Below, piece by piece: positions 32,897 through 41,650 of a DNA stretch of 64,000 nt. The stretch is taken from positions 20,546,101 through 20,610,100 of the forward strand of contig NC_134957.1 of assembly GCF_965638725.1 (NCBI RefSeq), in the 5' to 3' direction. Each line of letters opens with the position of its first letter. The stretch's first letter is position 1. The notes under the pieces were generated by a model. The model was not told the DNA's origin. It saw nothing but the letters and a program-made list of their open reading frames with translations, and did no database searches. Made by a program: the position numbers and the translations under genes. This stretch comes from Aptenodytes patagonicus. Taxonomy: Eukaryota; Chordata; Aves; Sphenisciformes; Spheniscidae.

Positions 32897-35800
32897 TTAC
32901 AAACCTTTTCTCGCAGCGTTACACTTCAGACCATCGGATCTGCTGAAATCTATGCTTACGTAAGCTCCACTGTCCAAACCTGAAGTACCATTTTGGAGAT
33001 GGCAAGTTGGCGCCGTAGTACTTGCCTCACAGCTTATAGGATCATCGCGTAAATTCAGAGCGATGTAGTTTAAGCCATTCTGAAATCCAGTTGAGGTATC
33101 CCTGGACATTTTGCTTTCCTGACCATCAGAAATGTTTTCATCTGGTTTTAACCAAACATTGTCAAATGAGGCAGAGCTGTGTCTTTTGCTACTATCAGTA
33201 AAGAAAGAGGAGGAGGTCGTCACAGTCCCAGCAGAAGAGAACGTTTCAGAACTGTGTCGCCTCCTGCCTTGAGGATCTGCTCGAATCACTTTCGGTCCCA
33301 TAGGAGGTTCAGAGCTAGGAACAGCGAAGCTACTGCTACCAGCGTATCGATCAACAATGCAGAGTCTATTAACTATGGAAGAAGGGCTATCAATCTTTAC
33401 ACCGTCGTCGGATTCGGCGGCAAATGGCCGAGGCGGTGTTGCTGCCATGTTGAATGTCATCTCCGTGTAGTCATCAGTCCTGTTACTTGCGGTGGTGACA
33501 CAAGCAGTACCAAATGAAAGCCTAGCGTAGTCAGGGTTTGGTTGGTTTCTAGGAATACTGGAACTTGCATAAATTGAAATATCTGTTAGAGAGTTGGACA
33601 GTTCCTTCGCTGCTTTCGGTGACTGTACGTCCAAGTCAACACTCATATAATCAGAGAGCGGGGACTGTCTGTGGTCACTACTTGAGCCTAGAGATGATGG
33701 CGATCCTTCTGCAGATAAGGAATATGGCGTATTACTCGCCTTTTCATTAAAATCAATATTTATGTATTCACCAGGACTCGCTGGCTCAGGTGGAACTGTA
33801 CGATCATACATTCTTGGGATAGTATTACTCCCTCGTGTACCCAGGGGGAGTCTTGTGGGCCTCATAGCCCTGTTCTGCACAAGTCCTTCATCTGAACCTT
33901 TCACCACCGGCAATTTAGAGATGCCGTTAGCCAGAGCCTCACTGTTGACCCCTTTTACATTTTCTGGTCCACCATACAAGAGTTTGCCAGGTGAAGACAT
34001 TGGAACATATTCACTGTGGTCACCGTTTTGTCCTGATAACGCCTTAAAGCTTCGGGGCAAAGAAAAATACGAACTGAAACCTTTGGAAACAGAAGCGGTG
34101 TGAATGTAATTCGAATCACCGGGGTGCTTTGGAGCTGAATTACCAGGTGACATATCCATATACTCATTGTTTATGATCTTCTCGTTACTTCCTTTAGAAA
34201 TAAATCCAGTTAAAGGACTTCGTACAGGTGAAGAGCTAGCCTTTGGAAACATCATCATATATCCTCTGGAGTCAACCTGAGACGGTGACCATGAATTGTT
34301 AATCTGTTTTGGAACAGACATACTTTTAGGAGTCATTGGCAAATAATCGCTGTTGCTGGATAGAGAAGATGCAACTCCTGGCATCATTGGCATGTACCCA
34401 TCATCCCTGGCTTTACTCCTACTTTGGTTACATACGGAATCGAGGTTAGCGTCATTGTACTCCAATTCATGGTCGTCTTTCAATTTTGGTGTTTCGGAGT
34501 AAAGTAATCGTCCATGATTTCCTGCAGAATCTTCATCTAACGAAGCTGTAGTTTGTGTCGTCTTCTGCTGCACTGCTACGGAAGTTGGTTTTGTTAGAGA
34601 GTAAGTTCTTTTTCTGAAACACTTTTCAGCCTCCATATAATCATCTCTCGAGCTATCATCTGCCTGTTGCTTACTCATGGACATGTACTCACTCAGACAG
34701 TTCTCCTCTCTGATAGGCGGTGTGTTTCCCAGGGAATCCGGTGTATTACTCCTGACCCGAAAGTACCTGAAATCTCCAGGGCTGGAGCCATATTCATCAG
34801 AAGAGATAAATCCCCCGTCGCTTGGGGAACCGCAAACGGATGAGCTAGAAGGCCTGGTCAACATGTCCGAAGCAGAGCCATGGCCACTACTGGAAGAAAC
34901 ACTGATGGGACTTGTAGTGGAGGGAAAATGAGAAACAGGCAGCGAAGCAGACCTGGTGTGATAAGATGAGCTGAAGGCAGCTCTCACGTACCTCCCACTC
35001 CCTTCTTGCCGGCCCAAATTCATCCTCGCAGTGTTCAGGTGGATCAGACTCCCAGTCACTGACCTAAAAGGTCTAGTCATGGTTCCTTCTCCTTCGCTGG
35101 ACGTTCTGAAGCGATAGGAGTTGCTGCTCTTGGTGGTAGGAGGAGTTCCGCCGGCAACGCTCTCAGTTCTCGATCTTCTCTGCAGGCCCGTCTGGCTGGG
35201 GGGCAGGTTGCCCAAGTGCCTCCTAGTGGTGATGAAGGAGATAGGATTGGTACCACTACCACCACCAGAAGACTGGCTCTTGCTTCGGGGCCTGAACTCT
35301 GCAAAGGCCTTTAGAGCTTTCATGGTCTCCAGAAAAGTCTCGTGCATATTCTGGGCAACCACCGAATCATCCACTTGCATCCAGAGTTCTCCAGGTCCAA
35401 TGGAGGCAGATCTGCCCACTTCGATGAAGAAGAAGTTCTCCGAGTGTCCGCAGCGGCGAATATTCATTAGCTGCAAGTGGACGGAGGGCACCTCCGAGTT
35501 CAGCTTGACGAGGTGGATGGCCTTGCTGGAGAGGCACAACCTATACACTCCAGTCAGGTTTTTTGTTTGTCCCAGCCCTTTGGGCTTAACGTTGACCTGC
35601 CACACCTCCTTGAAGACGGTGCCGGGCCTCAGGGCGGCCCCGTAGTGCTCGTCATCCTCGTCCACCTGCTGATCAGCGTGGTCCTCCTGCTCCAGGAAGC
35701 CCCTCTTGCTCTGGCTCATGAGCTCGCTGATCGCCTGGTACCAGGCCTCCTGCTCGGCCTCGTTCTCGGCCAACATGGCGAAGTACTCGTCCTTGGTGTA

Positions 35801-36403
35801 CAAGGCGATGATGTGCTTGTGCTTGGCGTCTGCTCGCCGGCTGACGGTGAAGCACTGGTAGAGGGGGATGACCCGCTTGGGCGGGGGGCAGCAGAGGGAG
35901 GCCGCCCCGCCGGCCCCCGCCGCCCGCAGGCTGCTCTTGAACTTCTTCTCGCTGTCGTAGTACTCCAGCCGGGCGGGGGCCAGGTGGCTCTCCGCCCGCA
36001 GGACGAAGTAGCGCTTGTGCCCGTGCTTCTGCTTCCGCAGGTAGCCGCACTTCCTCACGTCCTCCCCGGCGGCGGGCGGGGGGACGCCGCGGCCCGCCGG
36101 GGGGGGCTGCCCGCCGCGGCCCGCCGCGGGGGCGGCGCGGCCCGCCGCGGGGGCGGCCTCCGGCGCCGGGCAGAGCGAGGCGCTGGGCGAGCGCCGCAGC
36201 AGCAGCAGCAGGTGGTGGGGCTGAGGGGACGGGCAGCGGCCGCCCTCGCCCGCCGCCGGCTCCCCCTCGCCCGCCGCCGCGCCGGGCACGCCGGGCTCCT
36301 GCTGAGGCGCGGCTCCGCCTCCCGTGTGGCGGGGGCCCGGCCCCTCCTCGCCGCCCCCGGCCGCCGCGCCGCCGCCGCCCGGGCCATTCATCCCACTCGC
36401 CAT
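32897..36403 (-). CDS. IRS4: IRS4, insulin receptor substrate 4, exon 1 (nearly all of the coding sequence)
   Basis: A cytoplasmic docking protein for insulin/IGF-1 receptors; phosphorylated tyrosines recruit PI3K and GRB2. The open frame is 1,168 codons. After a Gly/Ala/Pro-rich N-terminus come a PH domain (about 116-233, KCGYLRKQKHGHKRYFVL) and a PTB domain (about 263-368). YxxM sites for PI3K p85 are at Tyr 573, 670, 687, 715, 748, 799 and 979. A GRB2-type YINI is at Tyr880, and Tyr1113 and Tyr1148 are C-terminal sites. IRS4 is preferred over IRS1/IRS2 because of RVIPLYQCFTVSRRADAKHK, DEYFAMLAENE, SRGYMMMFP and the convergent COL4A5 neighbour. The start ATG has A at -3 and G at +4; Met5 is a possible alternative. 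The last codons (Gly-Leu-stop) probably lie in the intron: AAAG|GTTTGT at 32905/32904 is a donor that joins exon 2 at 15520. Confidence 0.95.
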   Translation of the reverse strand: MASGMNGPGGGGAAAGGGEEGPGPRHTGGGAAPQQEPGVPGAAAGEGEPAAGEGGRCPSPQPHHLLLLLRRSPSASLCPAPEAAPAAGRAAPAAGRGGQPPPAGRGVPPPAAGEDVRKCGYLRKQKHGHKRYFVLRAESHLAPARLEYYDSEKKFKSSLRAAGAGGAASLCCPPPKRVIPLYQCFTVSRRADAKHKHIIALYTKDEYFAMLAENEAEQEAWYQAISELMSQSKRGFLEQEDHADQQVDEDDEHYGAALRPGTVFKEVWQVNVKPKGLGQTKNLTGVYRLCLSSKAIHLVKLNSEVPSVHLQLMNIRRCGHSENFFFIEVGRSASIGPGELWMQVDDSVVAQNMHETFLETMKALKAFAEFRPRSKSQSSGGGSGTNPISFITTRRHLGNLPPSQTGLQRRSRTESVAGGTPPTTKSSNSYRFRTSSEGEGTMTRPFRSVTGSLIHLNTARMNLGRQEGSGRYVRAAFSSSYHTRSASLPVSHFPSTTSPISVSSSSGHGSASDMLTRPSSSSVCGSPSDGGFISSDEYGSSPGDFRYFRVRSNTPDSLGNTPPIREENCLSEYMSMSKQQADDSSRDDYMEAEKCFRKRTYSLTKPTSVAVQQKTTQTTASLDEDSAGNHGRLLYSETPKLKDDHELEYNDANLDSVCNQSRSKARDDGYMPMMPGVASSLSSNSDYLPMTPKSMSVPKQINNSWSPSQVDSRGYMMMFPKASSSPVRSPLTGFISKGSNEKIINNEYMDMSPGNSAPKHPGDSNYIHTASVSKGFSSYFSLPRSFKALSGQNGDHSEYVPMSSPGKLLYGGPENVKGVNSEALANGISKLPVVKGSDEGLVQNRAMRPTRLPLGTRGSNTIPRMYDRTVPPEPASPGEYINIDFNEKASNTPYSLSAEGSPSSLGSSSDHRQSPLSDYMSVDLDVQSPKAAKELSNSLTDISIYASSSIPRNQPNPDYARLSFGTACVTTASNRTDDYTEMTFNMAATPPRPFAAESDDGVKIDSPSSIVNRLCIVDRYAGSSSFAVPSSEPPMGPKVIRADPQGRRRHSSETFSSAGTVTTSSSFFTDSSKRHSSASFDNVWLKPDENISDGQESKMSRDTSTGFQNGLNYIALNLRDDPISCEASTTAPTCHLQNGTSGLDSGAYVSIDFSRSDGLKCNAARKGL

Positions 36404-36639
36404 CTTAGGGGCCAGGCAGGGTCCGGAGCGCCGGGGAAGGGGCAGGGGGCGGGCGGCGGGAATCCGTCCTCACCGGGGAAGCGTCCCCCGCGGCGGGCCG
36501 CGCATGGGGAGCGGGAGGTGCCGGGCGGTGCCTGCCTGCGCGCCCACCCGCCGCCCCCGTCCGCGCCCTCCCGCCGGCCGCGCCGCGTCCGGCTACTCGC
36601 ACTCACGCAGGCGGCCTCGGCGGCACCACGGCGAAAACA

Positions 36640-36647
36640 TCACGTGA
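36640..36647. promoter_or_regulatory. Palindromic TCACGTGA E-box
   Basis: A perfect 8-base palindrome containing CACGTG, 237 bases upstream of the IRS4 start codon. USF and MITF/TFE-family factors (CLEAR-type sites) are known to bind this core. Binding here is inference. Confidence 0.5.
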
Positions 36648-36828
36648 CTCGGCGGAGGGCGGGGGCGCGCGCCGGGAGGGAGGCGGGGGCGGGGCCCCGG
36701 CCGGCGGCGGGCGGAGCCCCCGGCGCCGAGGCAGTGCGGGGCGAGGGGGGCAGCGGGGAGCCGGCCGGGCGACTCGCCGGAGTGGCGGGGTGAGAGCGAA
36801 TAGAGAACGGCGGCCCTCCCCCCGCGAC

Positions 36829-37280
36829 CCAATCAGCGGGCGGAGCTGGTGGGGAGGCGGGCTCCGCCGCGGGCCGTCCGGGGGAGGCGGGGCTCCGGCG
36901 GATGGGCAGCGCAGTGGGCCAACGGGAGGCGGCGGCAGCCCCGGACTGGCCGCGGTCTGGCGGGGTGTTTCCTGTGCTGGCGACGGGTGAGTGGGGAAAG
37001 AGGCGGGGACGACGCTGACTGGCGGGGAGGGGTGAGCGGCCGGGGCCTGAGCCAATCCGCGCCTCACACACGCAGATAGGGGAGGCGGGGGCGGGGAGCG
37101 GTGCGCATTCGGCGGCGCGAGTAAAACGGAAGGCGGGGGTTTAAGGGAGATGGGCAGGCCCGATGGCCAATCGGCGGCAAAGTCCTGTCCGACGAGCGCT
37201 ACCGGCTGGCGTTGCCTTCGCCTAGCTCCTCTCCGGAGGAGCCCGCCCCCCGGCGCGCGGCCGGGGGCGGCCCCGATTGG
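36829..37280. promoter_or_regulatory. Cluster of four CCAAT boxes
   Basis: CCAAT at 36829-36833, 37052-37056 and 37167-37171, and its complement ATTGG at 37276-37280, inside otherwise almost A/T-free sequence. NF-Y binds such boxes in CpG-island promoters. The mix of orientations fits a promoter that fires both ways. Confidence 0.55.
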
Positions 37281-37360
37281 CCGGCGGGGAGCTTGGCGGG
37301 GGACGCCGGGCGCGCGGGGCGGTGGCGGAGCGCGGGGGGGGGTGGGGTGGGGGAGGTGAG
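36971..37360 (+). promoter_or_regulatory. Candidate antisense first-exon splice donors in the IRS4 CpG island
   Basis: Two good donor matches point away from IRS4 on the + strand: CGACGG|GTGAGT with GT at 36987, and GGGAG|GTGAGC with GT at 37356. They could end first exons of a divergent non-coding transcript. No acceptor partner could be identified. Confidence 0.25.
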
Positions 37361-37408
37361 CGGGCGCGCGCGCTGCGGAGGAAGTAAACAACCCGTCAGG
37401 GCGCGAGC

Positions 37409-37597
37409 GACCGTTGGAGCCGAGCGCAAAACCGGCCGTCCCGGGGGCCGGGGCCGGGGCCGGGGCCGGGGCCGGCTGAGTGACCGTTGGAGCCGAGCGC
37501 AAAACCGGCCGTCCCGGGGGCCGGGGCCGGGGCCGGCTGAGTGACCGTTGGAGCCGAGCGCAAAACCGGCCGTCCCGGGGGCCGGGGCCGGCTGCGC
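37409..37597. repeat. Three-copy promoter minisatellite with nested GGGGCC arrays
   Basis: Units of 73, 61 and about 55 bases start at 37409, 37482 and 37543. Each opens GACCGTTGGAGCCGAGCGCA, continues through ACCGGCCGTCCC, and ends in a run of GGGGCC hexamers followed by GGCTG. The hexamer arrays hold 5, 3 and 2 G-runs. The length differences between units are whole numbers of hexamers. Spacers are identical in the three copies, so the duplication is recent or homogenised. Confidence 0.95.
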
Positions 37598-40500
37598 GGC
37601 GAGGGGGCGGCTGGCGGGGGAGAGCGAGGCCCACGCGTGACACGTACAGCGCGCCCGGCTCCACAGGGCTGCTGCCTCAGCGCCTGCGTCCTCACGTACC
37701 CCCCCACCCCACCCCCCGCAAGTTGTGTTGCCTGTTCGGACAGAAGACAGCGCATTTTTATTGAAGCGCAACGCCCTGTGGTACAGCGGGGGGGGGGGGT
37801 TATTTTTGACACGCCGCTATGTCATCTGTCAGTTGTCGTGGTTTTGGGATTGTCCAATGCCAGTCAGTCTCGGTTTTGGCATGACTGGCGACCGGCGTTA
37901 CTCCTGTGGCTGCTTGTGATCTTCAGTCTGTGGTGTCCAAGCAGGCCACTGACATAATCCCTGAATTTTGGGTCAAATCGATGAGTGAGGAGCAAAATCC
38001 TTCCACTTTGCGGTCAACTTGTGAATGGGCATTTGTGCGCCATAAAATTCTCTCTCTTCCCCACCTAGATTAACTGTTGTATTGCTAAAATACAGGGCTA
38101 GACGTTACCAGATGTATGGATGTTCCACCATTTAAGAGATGGCATTGGAGGGCATGGAACCGTTTCTAGCCCTTTACCTACCCCCGTAACGCTTTCTTCC
38201 TCTCCTAATTAATTCTTCCATTTGCCGGCTCACCAAGTGTCCCAATAGATGCATTGAATTGGCGTAGGAGCACAGCAGTTCTGTGACCCGATCCGCAAGC
38301 TGTCACGGCCAAGAAGAGAAGCAGCTTTCCTACCTTCTTGCGTTGTGCCGCAGCGTGGTGGTGGTTACTCAGCAGCGGAGGTCAGCGCGTTGCCCACCGA
38401 TGCAGCCCCTCGTGCCTTCTCATTCTTAATAAAAGCGCCCCTGCCAAAGGTATATTTAATCTGAGTTAGGAGTTTGTGTCTATCAGTCATGTAAGTGTAA
38501 AAATAACCTTTTTTCCCGTAATACAGCTGCAAAGATCATTTCCCTGGCCAGTGATTTTGACCATATGTCTCCTTACTAGCTCTCCCTTCTCTGTCACTCA
38601 AACATAATGTACTTGATTTGCTTTCAAGGTCATGCTTCGTCTACCTCACCTATGATTCATTATTTCAATGACAACTCTCACCAATCCCTGACACCAACTT
38701 CCACCACCCACTTGTTAAATTTTTTGGATAAATAGCTCTATGTTTTCTTTCATTCTGCCTCTCAGATGTGGGAAAAGATATTTTTTGGAGTCTCCAGAAA
38801 CTCAGTTTGGAAGCTGGCATGCCAAATCTTGTACTTGCCATATTGATTGATAATGCCTCGTTATTTCTTTGTACTTCTCTATCTGTTCGCTGCCGGCTCA
38901 TCATGTGTTTAAACTGAAATCTTTTTTTTGTTTTGTGTTTTTACAGCATCTAACACAATATGTTCTTCTCCATGATTATAGCTCCTAAATGTTATGGCAA
39001 TAGAGTGAATAAGTGGTAACTACAGAAACGTAATTATTCCCAAAACAAGTATTAAAAACACTAGGAAACTGAGATTAAATTTAGTTTTTGAAGAAATTCA
39101 AACATGTTAGTATGAAAATACACAACTAAACACCCCAGTAACTAACGTTGATTCTGCCATGCAATAGCTATACAATTATATTGCATTATATTGTTGATAG
39201 CCCCTGGTAGAATCAAACTGGTTTTTGAAGATGTATTCCTTTTATTTTTCATTCTTTTCTACCTGCTCCATCGGCTGGGTGGAGCTAAGATTGCTTGCGC
39301 ATTTCCATATATTGTTTGGATTTTTTTCTGTTCTTTTACATGAAAATTTAAAGTGGTTTTAGAGTCTGACTCATATTAAAGACTTAAAACTATAGAGCAA
39401 GGTGAACTGCGTTCATTGCATGCTTATTCCAGCTGGTTGCTGAAGGATACATGTGGGAGGAAGAAAGTAAACAATTTGAAAGAAAGGGCTTGGGTTTTCT
39501 GTTTTGTTTATGTTTCTTTTTTAGTCATCAACCTCTGGGCTCGCTTGACAGTAACTATGAGTAAGCTGACTCTCTACGCAAGAAGAAATGTATCGGTGTT
39601 TTCTGGTCTCTTTTAAAGTCTTTTACACTGCACTTGCAATGTTTTCTCTAGGAGTTGAGAAAGCAACGTATGCATAATTCAGTCATGTAGAATTTTGGGG
39701 TGGTGGACGCGTGTGATCAGACCCACGAATAGCTGTGAAGAACAGAGCTGATAGGAACGGATTTTTCTGATGGGCCCTCTCTGGCTTAAAAAGAGTGCTT
39801 AGCCTTCCTGAAAACTTAAATCGTTCATTTTTTTCTATGTGACTATTAGGAAATACTTCCCCAAACTGTGAACTAATCTTAAATTTGCATACGCTCTCTC
39901 AGCTTTCATTAGTAGGAAGAATAACTGGTTTGGTTTATCTCTCTTCAAATAAAGGTGGTTTAGAGTCTTTGATGCAGTTACTGAATCAAAGTTACCGATT
40001 TTCTGTAGTAATGATTTTTTATTGTTGTAGCTCATATAAAATATGTAAGAATACCTGTTAGTATATGACATCCTTCCATTACTGAAATAAGTGTCTAGAT
40101 ATGGGATGGGATCTAATTTTCCTACCTTTTATGTCACAAATTATTATAACTTTCACAAACTTCCGTAGGTTTCCGTCTCACTGTTTCTCTGGCTACTGGT
40201 CGAGCACATAGCCGTAGTTTAGTCTGTAAAGTCAGTGCTACACTCTTACATAGAGTCAGTTTTATACTCTTCAGTTTTACTTACGGGAACCAACATAGCC
40301 TGAGTATGAAATGCTTCCTTAACTGTGGTTGCATTGTCTTCCAGCAACTGTGAAGGGAAATCAAGATCCCCTCGTCGTGTCTCTTGATCTTCACCAGACT
40401 TGAAGAACCTGTAGCTCTTAGAGCTGGAGGTATGTTTGCTTTGTGTGTTGTTTATTTGCTCTTTCTACCCTACCAAGTGTCTGCATGAGGCAGGCACTGT

Positions 40501-41469
40501 AAAAGACGAGAAATTTGAAACCATTTCTTCCATTATAGTTTCCACAAGTGGCTATAATGTCTATAGTATGAAGTAATTAAGCGATTGGTAGTCGTACTCT
40601 TGAGCCAAACGGAGGGCCATATATGTCATCTGCTGCAGAAGTACTGAGGGACAAGTAATGGGTTCCTGTAGGTGTCCGTGAAATTCCACAAAGAGCAATA
40701 TTATTAATTCAGTTAAGATATAAGAGATAAATGGGTTTTGGACACAATGTCGCATGATTTATTGCTCATTTCTTCTAGTTTCACCAGCCTCTATTATGCC
40801 CATCCTCAGTTGCATCTACAGGAGTAATTACCCAATAAAAGACAAAAAAGAAATCAGTTTTGTTGAGTAGTAAAACACAATCCTAGCTCAATCTTACACA
40901 TGACATGTTCATAAAAAGGCAAGGAACTCCAGATTACCTCTCTAGAAATTTAGAATAAAAATATCCCAGAAGTATTTAGCAACCAAAGGATGTTGAGTGA
41001 AAGGTAAGCTTCATAGTTTTTAATTTTATGTGTTACACTGTTTCACTAATTATAGGTTTGTATACGTTTCTAACATTTTATTAACTATTTTAACTTAGTT
41101 TGCAAAATAAATTAATGTAATGCTTCATAATGTGTATTTATGGCCCAAACTCTTCCCCTTGAAGTCTCATTTTATCTTTACATCTCCGAAGTAGCCTGCT
41201 GTCATTAACTTCTTAGCAGTTCTGTTCTCAGTATGGACATACTGCGCTTTTTAGAAGAGGCAAAGTCAGCTCATGAAATCAAATAGAATAGCGGTTTTAA
41301 ATTAATCTGTGATAGCTAGGTTATTCTGCAAACGGGGAAACTTCCCCATTCATTGTATGTCAGTGGAATGAGAAAATGAAATGATTGTGACATTTCTTAA
41401 CCAAGATCTAGAGGACAAAAACGCCTTCTGTTTAAGGCACAGATCGGGAATTCTAAGCTGTCGCTTCAG

Positions 41470-41650
41470 TTTGTGGCAGGTTTGCCCTACATCCTTGGGC
41501 ACATCTCTGAATCTATCTTGTTTTTCAATTCCTTAGTCATTAAATGGAAATAATACTTCCTCCCTTTCTCAAAAGAGTGTTTTTGGAGATAAAATCTGTT
41601 AATGACTGAGAACCTCAGGTATTATTGTATCAAGGGTTATATAAAAATCA
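41470..41650 (+). repeat. Ancient amniote SINE/LINE relic (MIR/CORE-SINE or L3 3'-end type)
   Basis: CCTTGGGCACATCTCTGAAT, then CATTAAATGGAAATAATACT and TCCCTTTCTC, then GTGTTTTTGGAGATAAAAT and TATTATTGTATCAAGGGTTA follow, in order, the 'ccttgggcaagtcactgaatctct ... taaaatggggataatacttcc ... gtgttgtgaggataaa' pattern of old amniote repeats. Confidence 0.6.

Larger units (their letters stand above)
15521..32904 (-). other. IRS4 intron 1 (proposed), 17.4 kb
   Basis: It runs from donor GTTTGT (32904 downward) to acceptor TTTCTAG. No exon of another gene is supported inside it on either strand. It contains an (AG)13 run at 18875-18900 beside a short TA run, an A24 run at 20219-20242, a G/T-rich tract at 22423-22483, an ancient repeat relic near 25220 and a C-rich tract at 29664-29685. 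The open frames here (158 codons or fewer) lack recognisable domains. Confidence 0.55.
35850..37700. promoter_or_regulatory. CpG island and promoter of IRS4
   Basis: A very G+C- and CpG-rich block, sharply different from the AT-rich flanks, covering the first ~180 codons of IRS4 and about 1.3 kb upstream. No TATA box is evident near the start, which fits a CpG-island promoter. It contains four CCAAT boxes (36829, 37052 and 37167 forward; ATTGG at 37276), many GGGCGG/GGGGCGGGG Sp-type boxes, an E-box at 36640 and a minisatellite at 37409-37597. Long reading frames on both strands here are due to the lack of AT-rich stop codons. Confidence 0.85.

Noticed and set aside
32897..32902. Gly-Leu as the true C-terminus of IRS4
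   Set aside because: Possible if the intron is retained, but the donor-like GTTTGT and the strong acceptor giving Lys-Asp-stop make the spliced form more likely.
35477..36793. 438-codon + strand open frame antisense to IRS4 exon 1
   Set aside because: It overlaps the PH/PTB coding region in antisense and the CpG island. Composition (Leu/Val, then Arg/Ala/Gly/Pro) is what the reverse frame of GC-rich coding DNA gives. No domain is seen.
36603..37664. 353-codon - strand open frame upstream of IRS4
   Set aside because: It lies in the CpG island, is Pro/Arg/Ala-rich, and includes a translation of the minisatellite three times. It is open because stop codons are rare in such DNA.
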